A stretch of 64,000 nt of DNA, taken from Luteibaculum sp964627445. GTDB taxonomy: Bacteria; Bacteroidota; Bacteroidia; Flavobacteriales_D; Luteibaculaceae. Below are positions 1 through 7,675 of this stretch, piece by piece (position 1 is the first letter of the stretch; every line of letters starts with the position of its first letter). The DNA lies in NCBI GenBank assembly GCA_964627445.1, contig CAZVJF010000006.1, positions 124,001 through 188,000 of the forward strand, written 5' to 3'. A program made the translations under genes and the position numbers. The notes below the pieces were generated by a model that worked only from the letters and a program-made list of their open reading frames with translations, did not search any database and was not told the DNA's origin.

Positions 1-812
1 GTACAGGGAAAGAAGTGCTGGCTAAGTTTATTCATGCGAATTCTAATCGAGCCCATAAACCCTTTGTGGCTATCAATATGGCTTCTATTCCGGAGCAACT
101 GATGGAAAGCGAGTTGTTTGGTTACGATAAAGGTGCCTTTACGGGTGCCGATACTGCCAAAGCGGGCAAGTTTGAAGAAGCGCATGGCGGTACTTTGTTT
201 TTGGATGAAATAGCCGAGTTGGGCTTGCCCATGCAATCCAAACTGCTGCGGGCCATCCAAGAGCGCAAGATTGTGCGCCTGGGAAGCACCAAGGAAATTT
301 CCTTTGACTGCCGTATAATCACCGCTTCGCACAAGGACCTAAAAATCGAGGTTAAGGAAAAGCGCTTTCGGGAGGATTTATATTTCCGCTTTTTTGGGAT
401 ATCCATAGACCTACCACCCCTGCGCGATCGCGGCAAGGATCTGTTTCTTTTAGCCGACTTTTTCGCAGCCCAGGCCGTAAAAGACCAAGGATTGCAAGCG
501 GTAAAGTTTTCCAAGGAAGCCCAGCAAAAAATGCAGCAATATCAGTGGCCAGGCAACATTAGAGAGCTTAAAGCAGTGGTAGAGTTGGCGGTAGTTTTGT
601 CGGGTGGAAATGAGATTGGTGAAAACGATATCCACCTAAAACACAGCGATTTTTTAGAAGATCAGCTCCAGCAACACAAAACGCTGCGCCAGTATGAGGT
701 TGCTATTGTGCAGCATTTTCTAAACCAGTTTGATGGGGATACCAAAAAAACAGCCCAGCATTTAGATATCGGGCAAACTACGGTGTACCGCATGATGAAG
801 GAGATGGTATGA
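1..812 (+). CDS. Sigma-54-dependent transcriptional activator, 5' part cut off by the window
   Basis: The reading frame is open to the left edge, where TGKE from the Walker A loop is readable, so the true start lies outside. The AAA+ ATPase domain is clear: an ELFGYDKGAFTGA segment carries the GAFTGA loop that contacts sigma-54, Walker B reads GGTLFLDEIAEL, and PPLRDR and WPGNIREL follow. The last 25 residues form a Fis-type helix-turn-helix (TKKTAQHLDIGQTTVYR). The protein should activate sigma-54 promoters using ATP hydrolysis. Any N-terminal receiver or sensor domain lies upstream. The stop overlaps the next start as ATGA, so the DUF4260 gene is translationally coupled. Confidence 0.93.
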   Translation, partial: TGKEVLAKFIHANSNRAHKPFVAINMASIPEQLMESELFGYDKGAFTGADTAKAGKFEEAHGGTLFLDEIAELGLPMQSKLLRAIQERKIVRLGSTKEISFDCRIITASHKDLKIEVKEKRFREDLYFRFFGISIDLPPLRDRGKDLFLLADFFAAQAVKDQGLQAVKFSKEAQQKMQQYQWPGNIRELKAVVELAVVLSGGNEIGENDIHLKHSDFLEDQLQQHKTLRQYEVAIVQHFLNQFDGDTKKTAQHLDIGQTTVYRMMKEMV

Positions 813-1156
813 AAACCCTTTTAAAAATAGAGGAGGCCGCAGGCTTTGTCCTGGGTATGTGGGCTTTTTACCAGCTAGAGCTACCGTTTTGGTATTTCTG
901 GGCCTTTTTATTGGCGCCAGATTTAGGCGCTTTGGGCTACCTGGTAAACCCCAAAATAGGAGCTTGGAGCTACAACCTTTTCCACCACAAAGCGGTAGCC
1001 ATAGCCTTATGGATTCTAGGGTGGTACCTGCCAGGAGAGGCGCTGCTGGCCGCGGGGGCCCTGTTTTTTGCACACAGTTGCATGGACCGCGTTTTTGGCT
1101 ACGGTCTCAAGTACCTCGATGATTTTAAGTCCACCCATTTAGGGCGGTTGAAGTAG
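809..1156 (+). CDS. DUF4260 family membrane protein
   Basis: A 115-residue protein with three or four hydrophobic segments and the family's recognisable layout: an N-terminal KIEEAAGF stretch, LAPDLGALGYLVNP, YNLFHHK and HSCMDRVFGYGLKY near the end. Its biochemical role is unknown. It overlaps the sigma-54 activator by four bases, so the two are probably one transcript. Only 3 bp separate its stop from the stop of the convergent nuclease-like gene. Confidence 0.85.
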   Translation: MKTLLKIEEAAGFVLGMWAFYQLELPFWYFWAFLLAPDLGALGYLVNPKIGAWSYNLFHHKAVAIALWILGWYLPGEALLAAGALFFAHSCMDRVFGYGLKYLDDFKSTHLGRLK

Positions 1157-1159
1157 TGC

Positions 1160-3007
1160 CTATTTGCTTAAAGCTTTCAGAACTCTATTTTCCTGAATTA
1201 AAACATCACGATAGAGAAGTTTGGGAGGAAGAGTGCTGTGCTTTGAGGATTTTAGTCCTTCCAATATTGAGAGCAATGTTTTTGCGCTAATTAAAGACAG
1301 GTTGAGGTCGTATTCGAGTTCGCAATCTCCAACAAAATCATCGGTGAATTCTGGCGCTATTAATAATGACTTCGCTACCGAATAGTCATTTTTCTCTAAA
1401 AGCTTAGCGTATGATTTTAGCTGTCTGGAGACTGAGCTAAACTTATTGTACCCACTTTCCTTGTTGGTTTTGCATTCAATTAGAATGACTTCATTATTGT
1501 CCAAGGAAACTAGTATGTCAATTTTGTCTTTTGAAGTGTTTAATTTCTTGCGAAGCGTTTCGTTGACGTGAAAACCAAGTTGTTGAAAAATATCCTTAGT
1601 TAGCTCCTCAAACTTATTGCCGATTTCAGCTTCTTTAATTCGTATGCCGTTGTCTTTTAAAGCACCGAAGTCTCTGAATGCCAGGTTTTCGTAGTTTTCG
1701 AGTAATAGGTTTTCACTGTCTTTGTAAGCCTCTAATATGTTGAGGATTTCTTTGCCTCTAGTAGAAATGTCTCGTGCTTTGCACAATGCCTCTATGCTGC
1801 TATTCGGCAAAATCTCTAATATGTCCCTTGGTTTTATATTGTAGTCTAAAAGTGTCTCGGCTACCATAACTTTTTCGTCTTGCAGCTCGAATTCTTGTTT
1901 TATTAAATCACTTGAGTTGGGTATAATTTCGGCTATGTCTTTTACCATTGTATCATAACCGTCCATGGAGATTCCTATTTTATCATCGTTTTCAACAGAC
2001 TCAAAATACTTAATAAGAAAATCGATTTTATCCTCAACTGTAGAGCCTTTTAGGTTCTCCAAGCCTAGTGCTTTTTCGGCTAATTCGTTTAGAAATTTTT
2101 TCTTCTCCGTCAGCGTTGTCTCCGGTTTGTACAGGTCTTCGGAAAGGGTGTCAGAGAAATCTACACCTTCATTTATAATTTCCTTAATCTTCTCTTCAAA
2201 AGATTGCTTCCGGTCGATACCATGCTTTTTACAAATAACATTGATCTGAGGCTCTCGTAAGGATCGCAATACACGCCTAAAATACTTGTCGGCAACATCC
2301 TTTCCTCTAATTCTGCGAAGTACGCGAATTACCTCATCGGCTACGTAAATTGTGCTTTGCTTCTTAGAGTAGAAAATAACCCCGATGTTTTTCAGGTCAT
2401 TTATAAGATCATCTACGGGCTTTTTTTCAATAGGTACGATAAGGTAGTTGATCAATTTAATTTCTTCTTGTGATAAGCCCAGTTTTTTGGAAAGGGTATT
2501 TAGTATTGATTGCTCGTCTGAAGTGACCTTTCTCTCATGGTTATTCAAGTCATCATTGGTGTACGCGGTTTTTAAGCACGCTTGGTATACTTCGTAATCC
2601 TTCTTTCTTTCTGGTTCTATGTCTGATTTGTCAGATTTTAAAGCCGCAGCTAACTCCTTCTTTTTCTTCTCGATGTGATTTATTTCTGCATCATAAAGTC
2701 TTGAGAACCAATCTTGTTTCATGATGCAATTTCCATCTCGAATTATTATATCGATAAGAATGTCAAATTGAGATGTGGAGTTCTTGAATTCTGCCCGAAC
2801 AACATCCTCAAATTCGTTTTGTACGAGCTTAAAAACTTCTGAGATGTTTTTGTTGTCAGCCGCTTTCAGATCCTTAGGAGCATCAGCCAGCAGGCTTTCA
2901 ATTGCTTTTTGATTTTTTGGTTCATTAGAGATTATATCTCCCACGATTTTGAGAAAGCTGTTTTTTTCGAACGAATTTAGGTTCTCTAGAATCTTATGAA
3001 GCTTCAT
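1160..3007 (-). CDS. Large protein with C-terminal PD-(D/E)xK nuclease-like domain
   Basis: 615 residues. The C-terminal 150 residues hold a restriction-endonuclease-like core: KIDILVSLDNNEVILIECKTN gives the D...ExK active-site signature (Asp, then Glu-x-Lys), followed by SRQLKSYAKLL. A SAP-like or short helical module is possible near residues 245-285 (LREPQINVICKKHGIDRKQSF). The rest is charged and helical and I do not recognise it. It is AT-rich compared with its neighbours, which suggests transfer. It stands alone with no methylase beside it, so it may be a solitary Mrr-like or defence nuclease. The substrate is unknown. ATG at 3007 is the first in-frame start. Confidence 0.7.
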   Translation of the reverse strand: MKLHKILENLNSFEKNSFLKIVGDIISNEPKNQKAIESLLADAPKDLKAADNKNISEVFKLVQNEFEDVVRAEFKNSTSQFDILIDIIIRDGNCIMKQDWFSRLYDAEINHIEKKKKELAAALKSDKSDIEPERKKDYEVYQACLKTAYTNDDLNNHERKVTSDEQSILNTLSKKLGLSQEEIKLINYLIVPIEKKPVDDLINDLKNIGVIFYSKKQSTIYVADEVIRVLRRIRGKDVADKYFRRVLRSLREPQINVICKKHGIDRKQSFEEKIKEIINEGVDFSDTLSEDLYKPETTLTEKKKFLNELAEKALGLENLKGSTVEDKIDFLIKYFESVENDDKIGISMDGYDTMVKDIAEIIPNSSDLIKQEFELQDEKVMVAETLLDYNIKPRDILEILPNSSIEALCKARDISTRGKEILNILEAYKDSENLLLENYENLAFRDFGALKDNGIRIKEAEIGNKFEELTKDIFQQLGFHVNETLRKKLNTSKDKIDILVSLDNNEVILIECKTNKESGYNKFSSVSRQLKSYAKLLEKNDYSVAKSLLIAPEFTDDFVGDCELEYDLNLSLISAKTLLSILEGLKSSKHSTLPPKLLYRDVLIQENRVLKALSK

Positions 3008-3100
3008 GAGGGTTGACTTTGTTGCTAAGTAAAGTATTTTTCTTAGATTTTTTTGGAGCTGCTAAAACTCAATAGTAGCACTAGTTTTTAACCATTCGCT

Positions 3101-3136
3101 TTTTCCAAAATGAAAATCTTTTTCAAAATGAAAAAG
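3101..3136. promoter_or_regulatory. Two tandem TTTTC-AAAA-GAAAA palindromic motifs
   Basis: Two near-identical copies of an AT-rich dyad lie in the divergent region between the nuclease-like gene and the small ORF at 3231. The second copy has 8-bp arms CTTTTTCA (3118-3125) and TGAAAAAG (3129-3136) around AAA. The first (3101-3116) has TTTTC/GAAAA arms. They sit about 100 bp upstream of the nuclease start and could be a repressor site. This is inference from symmetry only. Confidence 0.35.
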
Positions 3137-3230
3137 GTTTTCACTTTTTGGTTTTTGCTTAATTGTTGATAATCAGGGTTTTGGTGTTTTTGGCATGCTT
3201 TTGCTATGTGGGTTTGCAAAACAATAACCC

Positions 3231-3386
3231 ATGCCACAGGCCATAAAACATCGCAACCAACCCTCATTCTTTAAGCGCGCATTTAAGCGCAAGCAGTACA
3301 CGTTTTTAAAGGATGGAGGGGTGTGCTTGTTTGCCAACTACGAGCAATCCATTAGCCACATCAAGCGCTACTACGCCAGTTTGTAA
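3231..3386 (+). CDS. Small basic protein, hypothetical
   Basis: A 51-residue reading frame (ATG 3231, TAA 3384-3386) starting MPQAIKHRNQPSFFKRAFKR and ending HIKRYYASL. It is rich in Lys/Arg and aromatic residues. It ends 22 bp before the OmpA lipoprotein start and runs the same way, so it may be the first gene of that transcript. I do not recognise a family. Support is the position, the clean ATG and protein-like composition. It could also be chance. Confidence 0.4.
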   Translation: MPQAIKHRNQPSFFKRAFKRKQYTFLKDGGVCLFANYEQSISHIKRYYASL

Positions 3387-3408
3387 ATCCACTCAAAAAC
3401 AGAAAACC

Positions 3409-4203
3409 ATGAAAACCATAAAAAGAATATATATCCCACTGCTAGCCAGCGTACTGGCTGTAAGTTTTTTCTCGTCTTGTGTTAGTACCCGTAAATACGA
3501 GGAAGCCATAAACCGAGAGCAAGATATGAGCGCAGAAAATTTGCGCCTACGTGCCGACCTCGACAGAGCAAAAAACACCATAGAAACGCTACGCGGCAAG
3601 GAAGCAGAAGACCAGAGCCTAATCACCAAAAAAGAGCGTGAATTGGCCGAGCGCGAAGCCAAGCTGCAGCAACTAGAAGCACTTGTAAATGAGCAAAAAA
3701 TGGCCGTGCAAGCCTTGCATCAAGAAGTGTGTAGCGCTTTGAAATGCTTTACCCCAGAAGAGTTAAAGGTAGACGTTCGCGATGGTAAGCTGTACGTTTC
3801 TATGAGCGAAAATTTGCTTTTTCCATCTGGAAGTGCTAACGTAAACCAACGCGGAAAAGAGGCAGTAAACATGTTATCTGAAGTGCTGAAAAACAGCGAT
3901 TTAGAAATCATGGTAGAGGGTCATACCGATGACGTGCCCATCCATACCCGTCTGTACGAAGACAACTGGGCGCTTAGCGTAGCCCGCGCCAACGCAGTAA
4001 CGCGCTTAATGACCGATGCCAACATCGACCCGCAGCGCGTGATCTCATCGGGAAGAGGCGAGTTTGCGCCCATTGCCAGCAACGAAACCGAGGCCGGGCG
4101 ACAAGCCAACCGCAGAACCGAAATTGTATTGGCTCCACGCTTGGATCGTCTGTGGAAATTAACCGAAACGGACAATCTCAATGCAGCTTTGATACAGCAA
4201 TAA
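3409..4203 (+). CDS. OmpA-family lipoprotein (peptidoglycan-binding)
   Basis: The start is placed at 3409, not upstream, because MKTIKRIYIPLLASVLAV begins a lipoprotein signal ending in a lipobox at SFFSSC. Mature residues about 25-110 form a charged coiled coil (REQDMSAENLRLRADLDRA). Residues about 125-245 are an OmpA C-terminal domain: FPSGSANVNQRGKEAVNML, EGHTDDVPIH, NWALSVARANAVTRLM and GRGEFAPIASN, with the Asp/Arg residues that bind diaminopimelate. The protein should tether the outer membrane to peptidoglycan. The next gene, another coiled-coil protein, follows after 46 bp. Confidence 0.92.
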   Translation: MKTIKRIYIPLLASVLAVSFFSSCVSTRKYEEAINREQDMSAENLRLRADLDRAKNTIETLRGKEAEDQSLITKKERELAEREAKLQQLEALVNEQKMAVQALHQEVCSALKCFTPEELKVDVRDGKLYVSMSENLLFPSGSANVNQRGKEAVNMLSEVLKNSDLEIMVEGHTDDVPIHTRLYEDNWALSVARANAVTRLMTDANIDPQRVISSGRGEFAPIASNETEAGRQANRRTEIVLAPRLDRLWKLTETDNLNAALIQQ

Positions 4204-4249
4204 ACCAACAGCAAATCCCTAAATACAAACCATAAAAAATCGAATAGCC

Positions 4250-5170
4250 ATGAATACCAACAAAGAAAAAAGAACACAAAACTTTAAGAATGCCAGCTTG
4301 GGCGTACTGCTAGCCTTGTTTTTAGCAGCCACCACCTTTGCCGTGGTGCAATACAAGCAAAACACCGAACTGGAAGCGAAACTGGCCGAAGTACAAGCCA
4401 TTGGCAATGTAACTGCTAGAGAACAGCTGGAGGCCTACCGCGAAATAGAAAACAACCTCGCTAACATTTCTATGCACGAAGGCAATATTCGCGAAACGGC
4501 CAACCTAGAAGGGGTAGAAGACCCGCAAGAACGCATCCAGGCAGAAATAAAAGCCATAGAAACCTTAATGGCAGAGAACAACAAGATAATTGCGGAACTC
4601 AACCAAAAGGTAGATGCAAAAGACAGTCGTCTTACCGCATACAAAAGAGAAAATGGCCAGTTAAAAACGCGCTTGGAGACTTACAAGGATAACTTGGCGC
4701 AGATGGAGGAAATAAACAAGCAACTGGCGAGCAACCTGGAGCAGAAAACAGCAGAAAACACCAAACTGCAGGTAGACTTACAAGAAACCAACGAGGTAGT
4801 GGCCAACCAGGAGCAAGCCTTGGCGGAAATGGACATGAAAATGCACCGCGCATACTACACGGTAGGCGAATTTAAAGAGTTGAAAGAGAAAGCCGTGGTA
4901 AATAAAGACGGTGGAATCCTGGGGATTGCAGCTTCTAAAGAGTTGAATCCCAAAGCCAATACGGACCAGTTTACCGAAATTGACATCCGCTTTTTAAAGC
5001 GCATCCCAGTGTACAAGAAAAACGCGGAGATTGTTACTCCCCACGATGAAAACTCCTACGAGGTGGTAATGGAAGACAACCAGGTTGCCTGGATACAAAT
5101 TACCAACCCTGAGTTGTTCTGGGAAAACTCAAAATACTTAGTTGTAGTAACTAAAGACGGTTGGATGTAA
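4250..5170 (+). CDS. Membrane-anchored coiled-coil envelope protein
   Basis: 306 residues. One transmembrane or signal-anchor segment (NASLGVLLALFLAATTFAVV, about residues 14-34) is followed by a long coiled coil (about 40-205) rich in Leu, Glu, Gln and Lys. A compact C-terminal domain follows, beginning YYTVGEFKELKEKAVVNKDG and containing TEIDIRFLKRIPVYKKNAEI. That C-terminal pattern recurs in Bacteroidota coiled-coil envelope proteins, some of them annotated as adhesin-like. No enzymatic motif is visible. It lies in a probable operon with the OmpA lipoprotein. A strong terminator follows its stop. Confidence 0.8.
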   Translation: MNTNKEKRTQNFKNASLGVLLALFLAATTFAVVQYKQNTELEAKLAEVQAIGNVTAREQLEAYREIENNLANISMHEGNIRETANLEGVEDPQERIQAEIKAIETLMAENNKIIAELNQKVDAKDSRLTAYKRENGQLKTRLETYKDNLAQMEEINKQLASNLEQKTAENTKLQVDLQETNEVVANQEQALAEMDMKMHRAYYTVGEFKELKEKAVVNKDGGILGIAASKELNPKANTDQFTEIDIRFLKRIPVYKKNAEIVTPHDENSYEVVMEDNQVAWIQITNPELFWENSKYLVVVTKDGWM

Positions 5171-5196
5171 TACCACATCCAGTCCACCATAAAGCG

Positions 5197-5230
5197 AAAC
5201 CCCGTACCTCAGGTACGGGGTTTTTTGTTT
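5197..5230 (+). terminator. Rho-independent terminator
   Basis: The hairpin AACCCCGTACC / GGTACGGGGTT with a 2-4 base loop is followed by TTTTTTGTTT. It ends the OmpA/coiled-coil operon and lies just 3' of the convergent Hsp15 gene. Confidence 0.9.
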
Positions 5231-5237
5231 TCAGCAA

Positions 5238-5612
5238 TTATTCCCACTCGCCCCATTTTTCCAAATCGCGCCTATCTTTTTTGGTAGGACGCCCACTACC
5301 GCGATCGCGCCTAGCAAAAACCACTTGGCGCTGCATGCGTGCTTTTTCAAACTCGGCTTTGGGTGTATGGTCTATTACATAGTCGTCTACCAGCTTCGCG
5401 CCCACGCGCTTATCTAGTAATGCTTTCACTTCTACTTTGCGGTGCATTACACCACGCCTAAAAGTTATGATGTCGCCCACTTTGGCCTCTCGTGAAGGTT
5501 TGATCACCTCGCCATTCAATTTAATCTTCCCTCCGCGTATTGCATCGGTAGCCTTGGAGCGCGTTTTAAACAGCCGCACACACCAAAGCCACTTATCCAT
5601 CCTTACTTGCAT
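5238..5612 (-). CDS. hslR: S4-domain RNA-binding protein, Hsp15 family
   Basis: A 124-residue S4-domain protein. MDKWLWCVRLFKTRSKATDAI is the diagnostic N-terminal S4 helix, followed by GKIKLNGEVIKPSREAKVGD, and a basic tail (RRDRGSGRPTKKDRRDL) typical of Hsp15. In E. coli Hsp15 binds stalled 50S subunits carrying nascent chains. I chose the ATG at 5612 (MQVRMDKWLW) because family members start a few residues before DKWLW. The longer frame from 5627 adds MYLYP, and 5600 is also possible. The codons for DKWLW form one arm of a 14-bp inverted repeat whose other arm lies just upstream of the start. Confidence 0.9.
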   Translation of the reverse strand: MQVRMDKWLWCVRLFKTRSKATDAIRGGKIKLNGEVIKPSREAKVGDIITFRRGVMHRKVEVKALLDKRVGAKLVDDYVIDHTPKAEFEKARMQRQVVFARRDRGSGRPTKKDRRDLEKWGEWE

Positions 5613-5639
5613 AGGGTAAAGATACATAAGTGGCTTTGG
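5583..5639 (-). promoter_or_regulatory. 14-bp perfect inverted repeat enclosing the hslR start codon
   Basis: The arms CCAAAGCCACTTAT (5583-5596) and ATAAGTGGCTTTGG (5626-5639) are perfect complements separated by 29 bases. In the hslR mRNA the loop would hold the candidate start codons, and the downstream arm is the coding sequence for the conserved DKWLW motif. It may be a translational control hairpin. The pairing is seen directly; the function is inferred. Confidence 0.5.
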
Positions 5640-5658
5640 AAAAGTAAATCAGCGGATG

Positions 5659-6168
5659 TTACTTCTGTGGGGTGGGTTGTGCCATGGGTCTGGCCATGGG
5701 AGCTTTGCGTACGCCACGCGCTTTAGCGCTGCCCTGCATACGCCCTTTCATCAGTAGGTATTCTTCGTACTGTGCTTCGCTTAAAACTGCTTTTACCTGA
5801 CTGCGGTACTGTGCTTCAATGTCGTTTTTTCTGGCATTGAGGGCCGCGCGTTTTTCGGCTAGCTCTTTGCGGTGCGCCTGTTGAGCTGCTTCATCGTTTT
5901 TAAGGGCTTCGCGTTGCGCTTTCATTTCTTCGCGCTGGGCTTCCATTTCCTTGCGTATTTCTTCGCGCAAGGCCTCTTTGGCTTCCATTTCTTGCAGGTG
6001 AATGGCCCGTAGTTTTTCTTTTTGGCTTTGGTTGAGCCCTAGCTTTTCGGCTATTTTTTCGGTGGCAATGCTAGCGCGCTTTTCTATGGTAACTGCGGCT
6101 GCATTGTCTTGTGCTGCTGCGCTGCATCCAAGAGCTACGGCAATGAGGGTAATCCATACGTTCTTCAT
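5659..6168 (-). CDS. Periplasmic Spy/CpxP-like helical protein
   Basis: The start is set at the internal Met giving MKNVWITLIAVALGCSAAAQ, a clean signal peptide cleaved near AAAQ; the longer frame from 6195 is unlikely. The mature part (about 150 residues) is helical and charged. EKLGLNQSQKEKLRAIHLQEM and VKAVLSEAQYEEYLLMKGRM resemble the LTxxQ segments of Spy/CpxP-type proteins, which bind unfolded or envelope proteins. The tail is rich in Pro, Met and Ala. The likely role is a periplasmic chaperone or stress protein; the exact family is not certain. Confidence 0.7.
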   Translation of the reverse strand: MKNVWITLIAVALGCSAAAQDNAAAVTIEKRASIATEKIAEKLGLNQSQKEKLRAIHLQEMEAKEALREEIRKEMEAQREEMKAQREALKNDEAAQQAHRKELAEKRAALNARKNDIEAQYRSQVKAVLSEAQYEEYLLMKGRMQGSAKARGVRKAPMARPMAQPTPQK

Positions 6169-6219
6169 AACTTGCTTTTTGCTGAAAGTTACCAAAAACT
6201 ATTCCAAACTAAAACCCAT

Positions 6220-6258
6220 AAAAAAAGCCCCAGCACTGTAAAGTTTGCTGAGGCTTTT
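6220..6258 (-). terminator. Terminator of the 6279-6992 gene
   Basis: The arms AAAGCCCCAGCA and TGCTGAGGCTTT (one mismatch) stand next to a run of seven A on the plus strand, which is a U-run for leftward transcription. Confidence 0.7.
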
Positions 6259-6278
6259 GGCTAAGTCAGAATTCGTCT

Positions 6279-6992
6279 TTAGAAATTGAAGTTTTTCGAG
6301 TTCCAGTTTCTGTTGGAAAAACCGGAAGATCGGCTGAAAAACAAGAAGCTAAATACGGCTGCCACGGTGAGTATTCCATACACCGCACTCAGCAGTTTTA
6401 TCGGCACAATAGTCGAGGAGTCTGTGGTATCAAAAAGCAGCTCCGAGGGAATGCTAAGTCCCACTAAGGCACCCAGCACTACTATGGAAGCGATGGCGTA
6501 GTTGATGTTACGAAGCGGTATGGATAGCCATTTTCTCCAAGCGGCTAAATCTCCACCCCAAGAGGCTATCAGGTAGTAACGACCATCGTTGGCTTGCGCA
6601 AATAACAGAGGGTCATCGTTGCAGTCCTCTAAGGCAAAAAGTTTGGAGGGTGCTAAGATGTACAAGCTATCTTCTACCTGTTCTTGATTCAGTTTTAGCG
6701 CTTTCACTCGGTTAAAGGCAAAGCGCGGAATATCTTGTTTAAAATAGCGAATGGGTAAAAAGCGTAGTCGCTGTTCTATGGCCACTTGCTTAATGCTCTG
6801 TATGCTATACATTTTTTCCTCTGGTAGTGTACTGGCATCCAATTCTGCGAGGCCAGAAGAGGTTCGGAACTTTTGCTCCATATCTTCATCTTGCAAACGA
6901 GCTGTTTCCACAGCGGTTTGCGCTTCCTGTAAAACTTCCGTTCTTGCTTTTTGCTGAGCCAAAAGGGCTTCGAGGCGCGATTCTTTTATCAT
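6279..6992 (-). CDS. Hypothetical protein with two C-terminal membrane segments
   Basis: 237 residues. The N-terminal 60 residues are a coiled coil (ESRLEALLAQQKARTEVLQEA). A soluble middle (about 70-160) follows with YILAPSKLFALEDCNDDPLLFA and GRYYLIASWGGDLAAWRKWLS. Two hydrophobic helices lie at about 170-190 and 205-225, and the tail is Asn/Ser-rich. I do not recognise the function. It has its own terminator on the left and about 300 bp of free sequence upstream, so it is probably transcribed alone. Confidence 0.65.
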   Translation of the reverse strand: MIKESRLEALLAQQKARTEVLQEAQTAVETARLQDEDMEQKFRTSSGLAELDASTLPEEKMYSIQSIKQVAIEQRLRFLPIRYFKQDIPRFAFNRVKALKLNQEQVEDSLYILAPSKLFALEDCNDDPLLFAQANDGRYYLIASWGGDLAAWRKWLSIPLRNINYAIASIVVLGALVGLSIPSELLFDTTDSSTIVPIKLLSAVYGILTVAAVFSFLFFSRSSGFSNRNWNSKNFNF

Positions 6993-7293
6993 GTCGGATA
7001 CGTTTTGTGCGGTACTTTATAAACCTAAGTTACGCTAAAGTGTTCGCGAGCGGTTTCACTAATCGATAACGCGTTTACGGGTAGGGAGTTGCGCTGGGTG
7101 CTATTGTTTGTCCTCAGTCTTTTTTTTGAGGCCGAAAAGGCGTTTAATTAAAGTTTTACCAAGGGGCTGAAATGGGTGAAAGCCAACAGGGTATTAACTC
7201 TTAGGGGTAACATATATTAACAGCGCTTGTATTCTTGTAACAAACCATTTGAATTTGAATGCTTAATTTTGAGGCGAACTAACGAAGATTATT
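6993..7293. other. Divergent intergenic region with candidate trxA promoter
   Basis: This 301-bp gap separates the minus-strand membrane gene from trxA. A perfect Bacteroidota -7 box, TAATTTTG, lies at 7264-7271, 22 bp before the trxA start; the -33 box at consensus spacing is weak. I see no ORF or repeat here. Confidence 0.4.
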
Positions 7294-7614
7294 ATGGCAC
7301 TAGAATTTACAGAGAGCAACTTCGATAATGAGGTAATGAACTCCGACCAACCCGTTTTAGTAGATTTTTGGGCGGAATGGTGTGGACCATGTAAAATGGT
7401 TGGACCCGTGGTAGAAGAGCTCGCAAAGGAATACGAGGGAAAAGCAAAAATTGGTAAAGTAAACGTGGATGAAAATCCCAACATCTCAGCCAAATTCGGC
7501 ATCCGATCTATTCCTACCATCCTTTACATTAAAGGAGGAGAGGTTGTAGATAAGTCTGTTGGAGCCGTTCCTAAAGCAGCCTTAGCAGAAAAACTAGACG
7601 CACAATTGGCTTAA
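7294..7614 (+). CDS. trxA: Thioredoxin
   Basis: 106 residues, the usual thioredoxin size. The redox motif WCGPC places the Cys pair at 30 and 33, preceded by VDFWAEW. The cis-Pro loop reads RSIPTILY, and there is no signal peptide, so it is cytoplasmic. It reduces protein disulfides and is recycled by thioredoxin reductase. It stands alone with its own promoter box and a terminator just downstream. Confidence 0.97.
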   Translation: MALEFTESNFDNEVMNSDQPVLVDFWAEWCGPCKMVGPVVEELAKEYEGKAKIGKVNVDENPNISAKFGIRSIPTILYIKGGEVVDKSVGAVPKAALAEKLDAQLA

Positions 7615-7636
7615 TTTAAGAAGCGAATAGCATTGT

Positions 7637-7664
7637 AAATCCTCCGCCTAGCGGGGGATTTTTT
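7637..7664 (+). terminator. trxA terminator
   Basis: The arms AATCCTCCGC and GCGGGGGATT (one non-Watson-Crick pair) are followed by TTTTTATTTT, directly after trxA. Confidence 0.85.
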
Positions 7665-7675
7665 ATTTTCACCCC

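Noticed and set aside
3313..3408. 32-codon N-terminal extension of the OmpA lipoprotein
   Set aside because: It overlaps the small ORF at 3231 in another frame, and the lipoprotein signal begins exactly at 3409.
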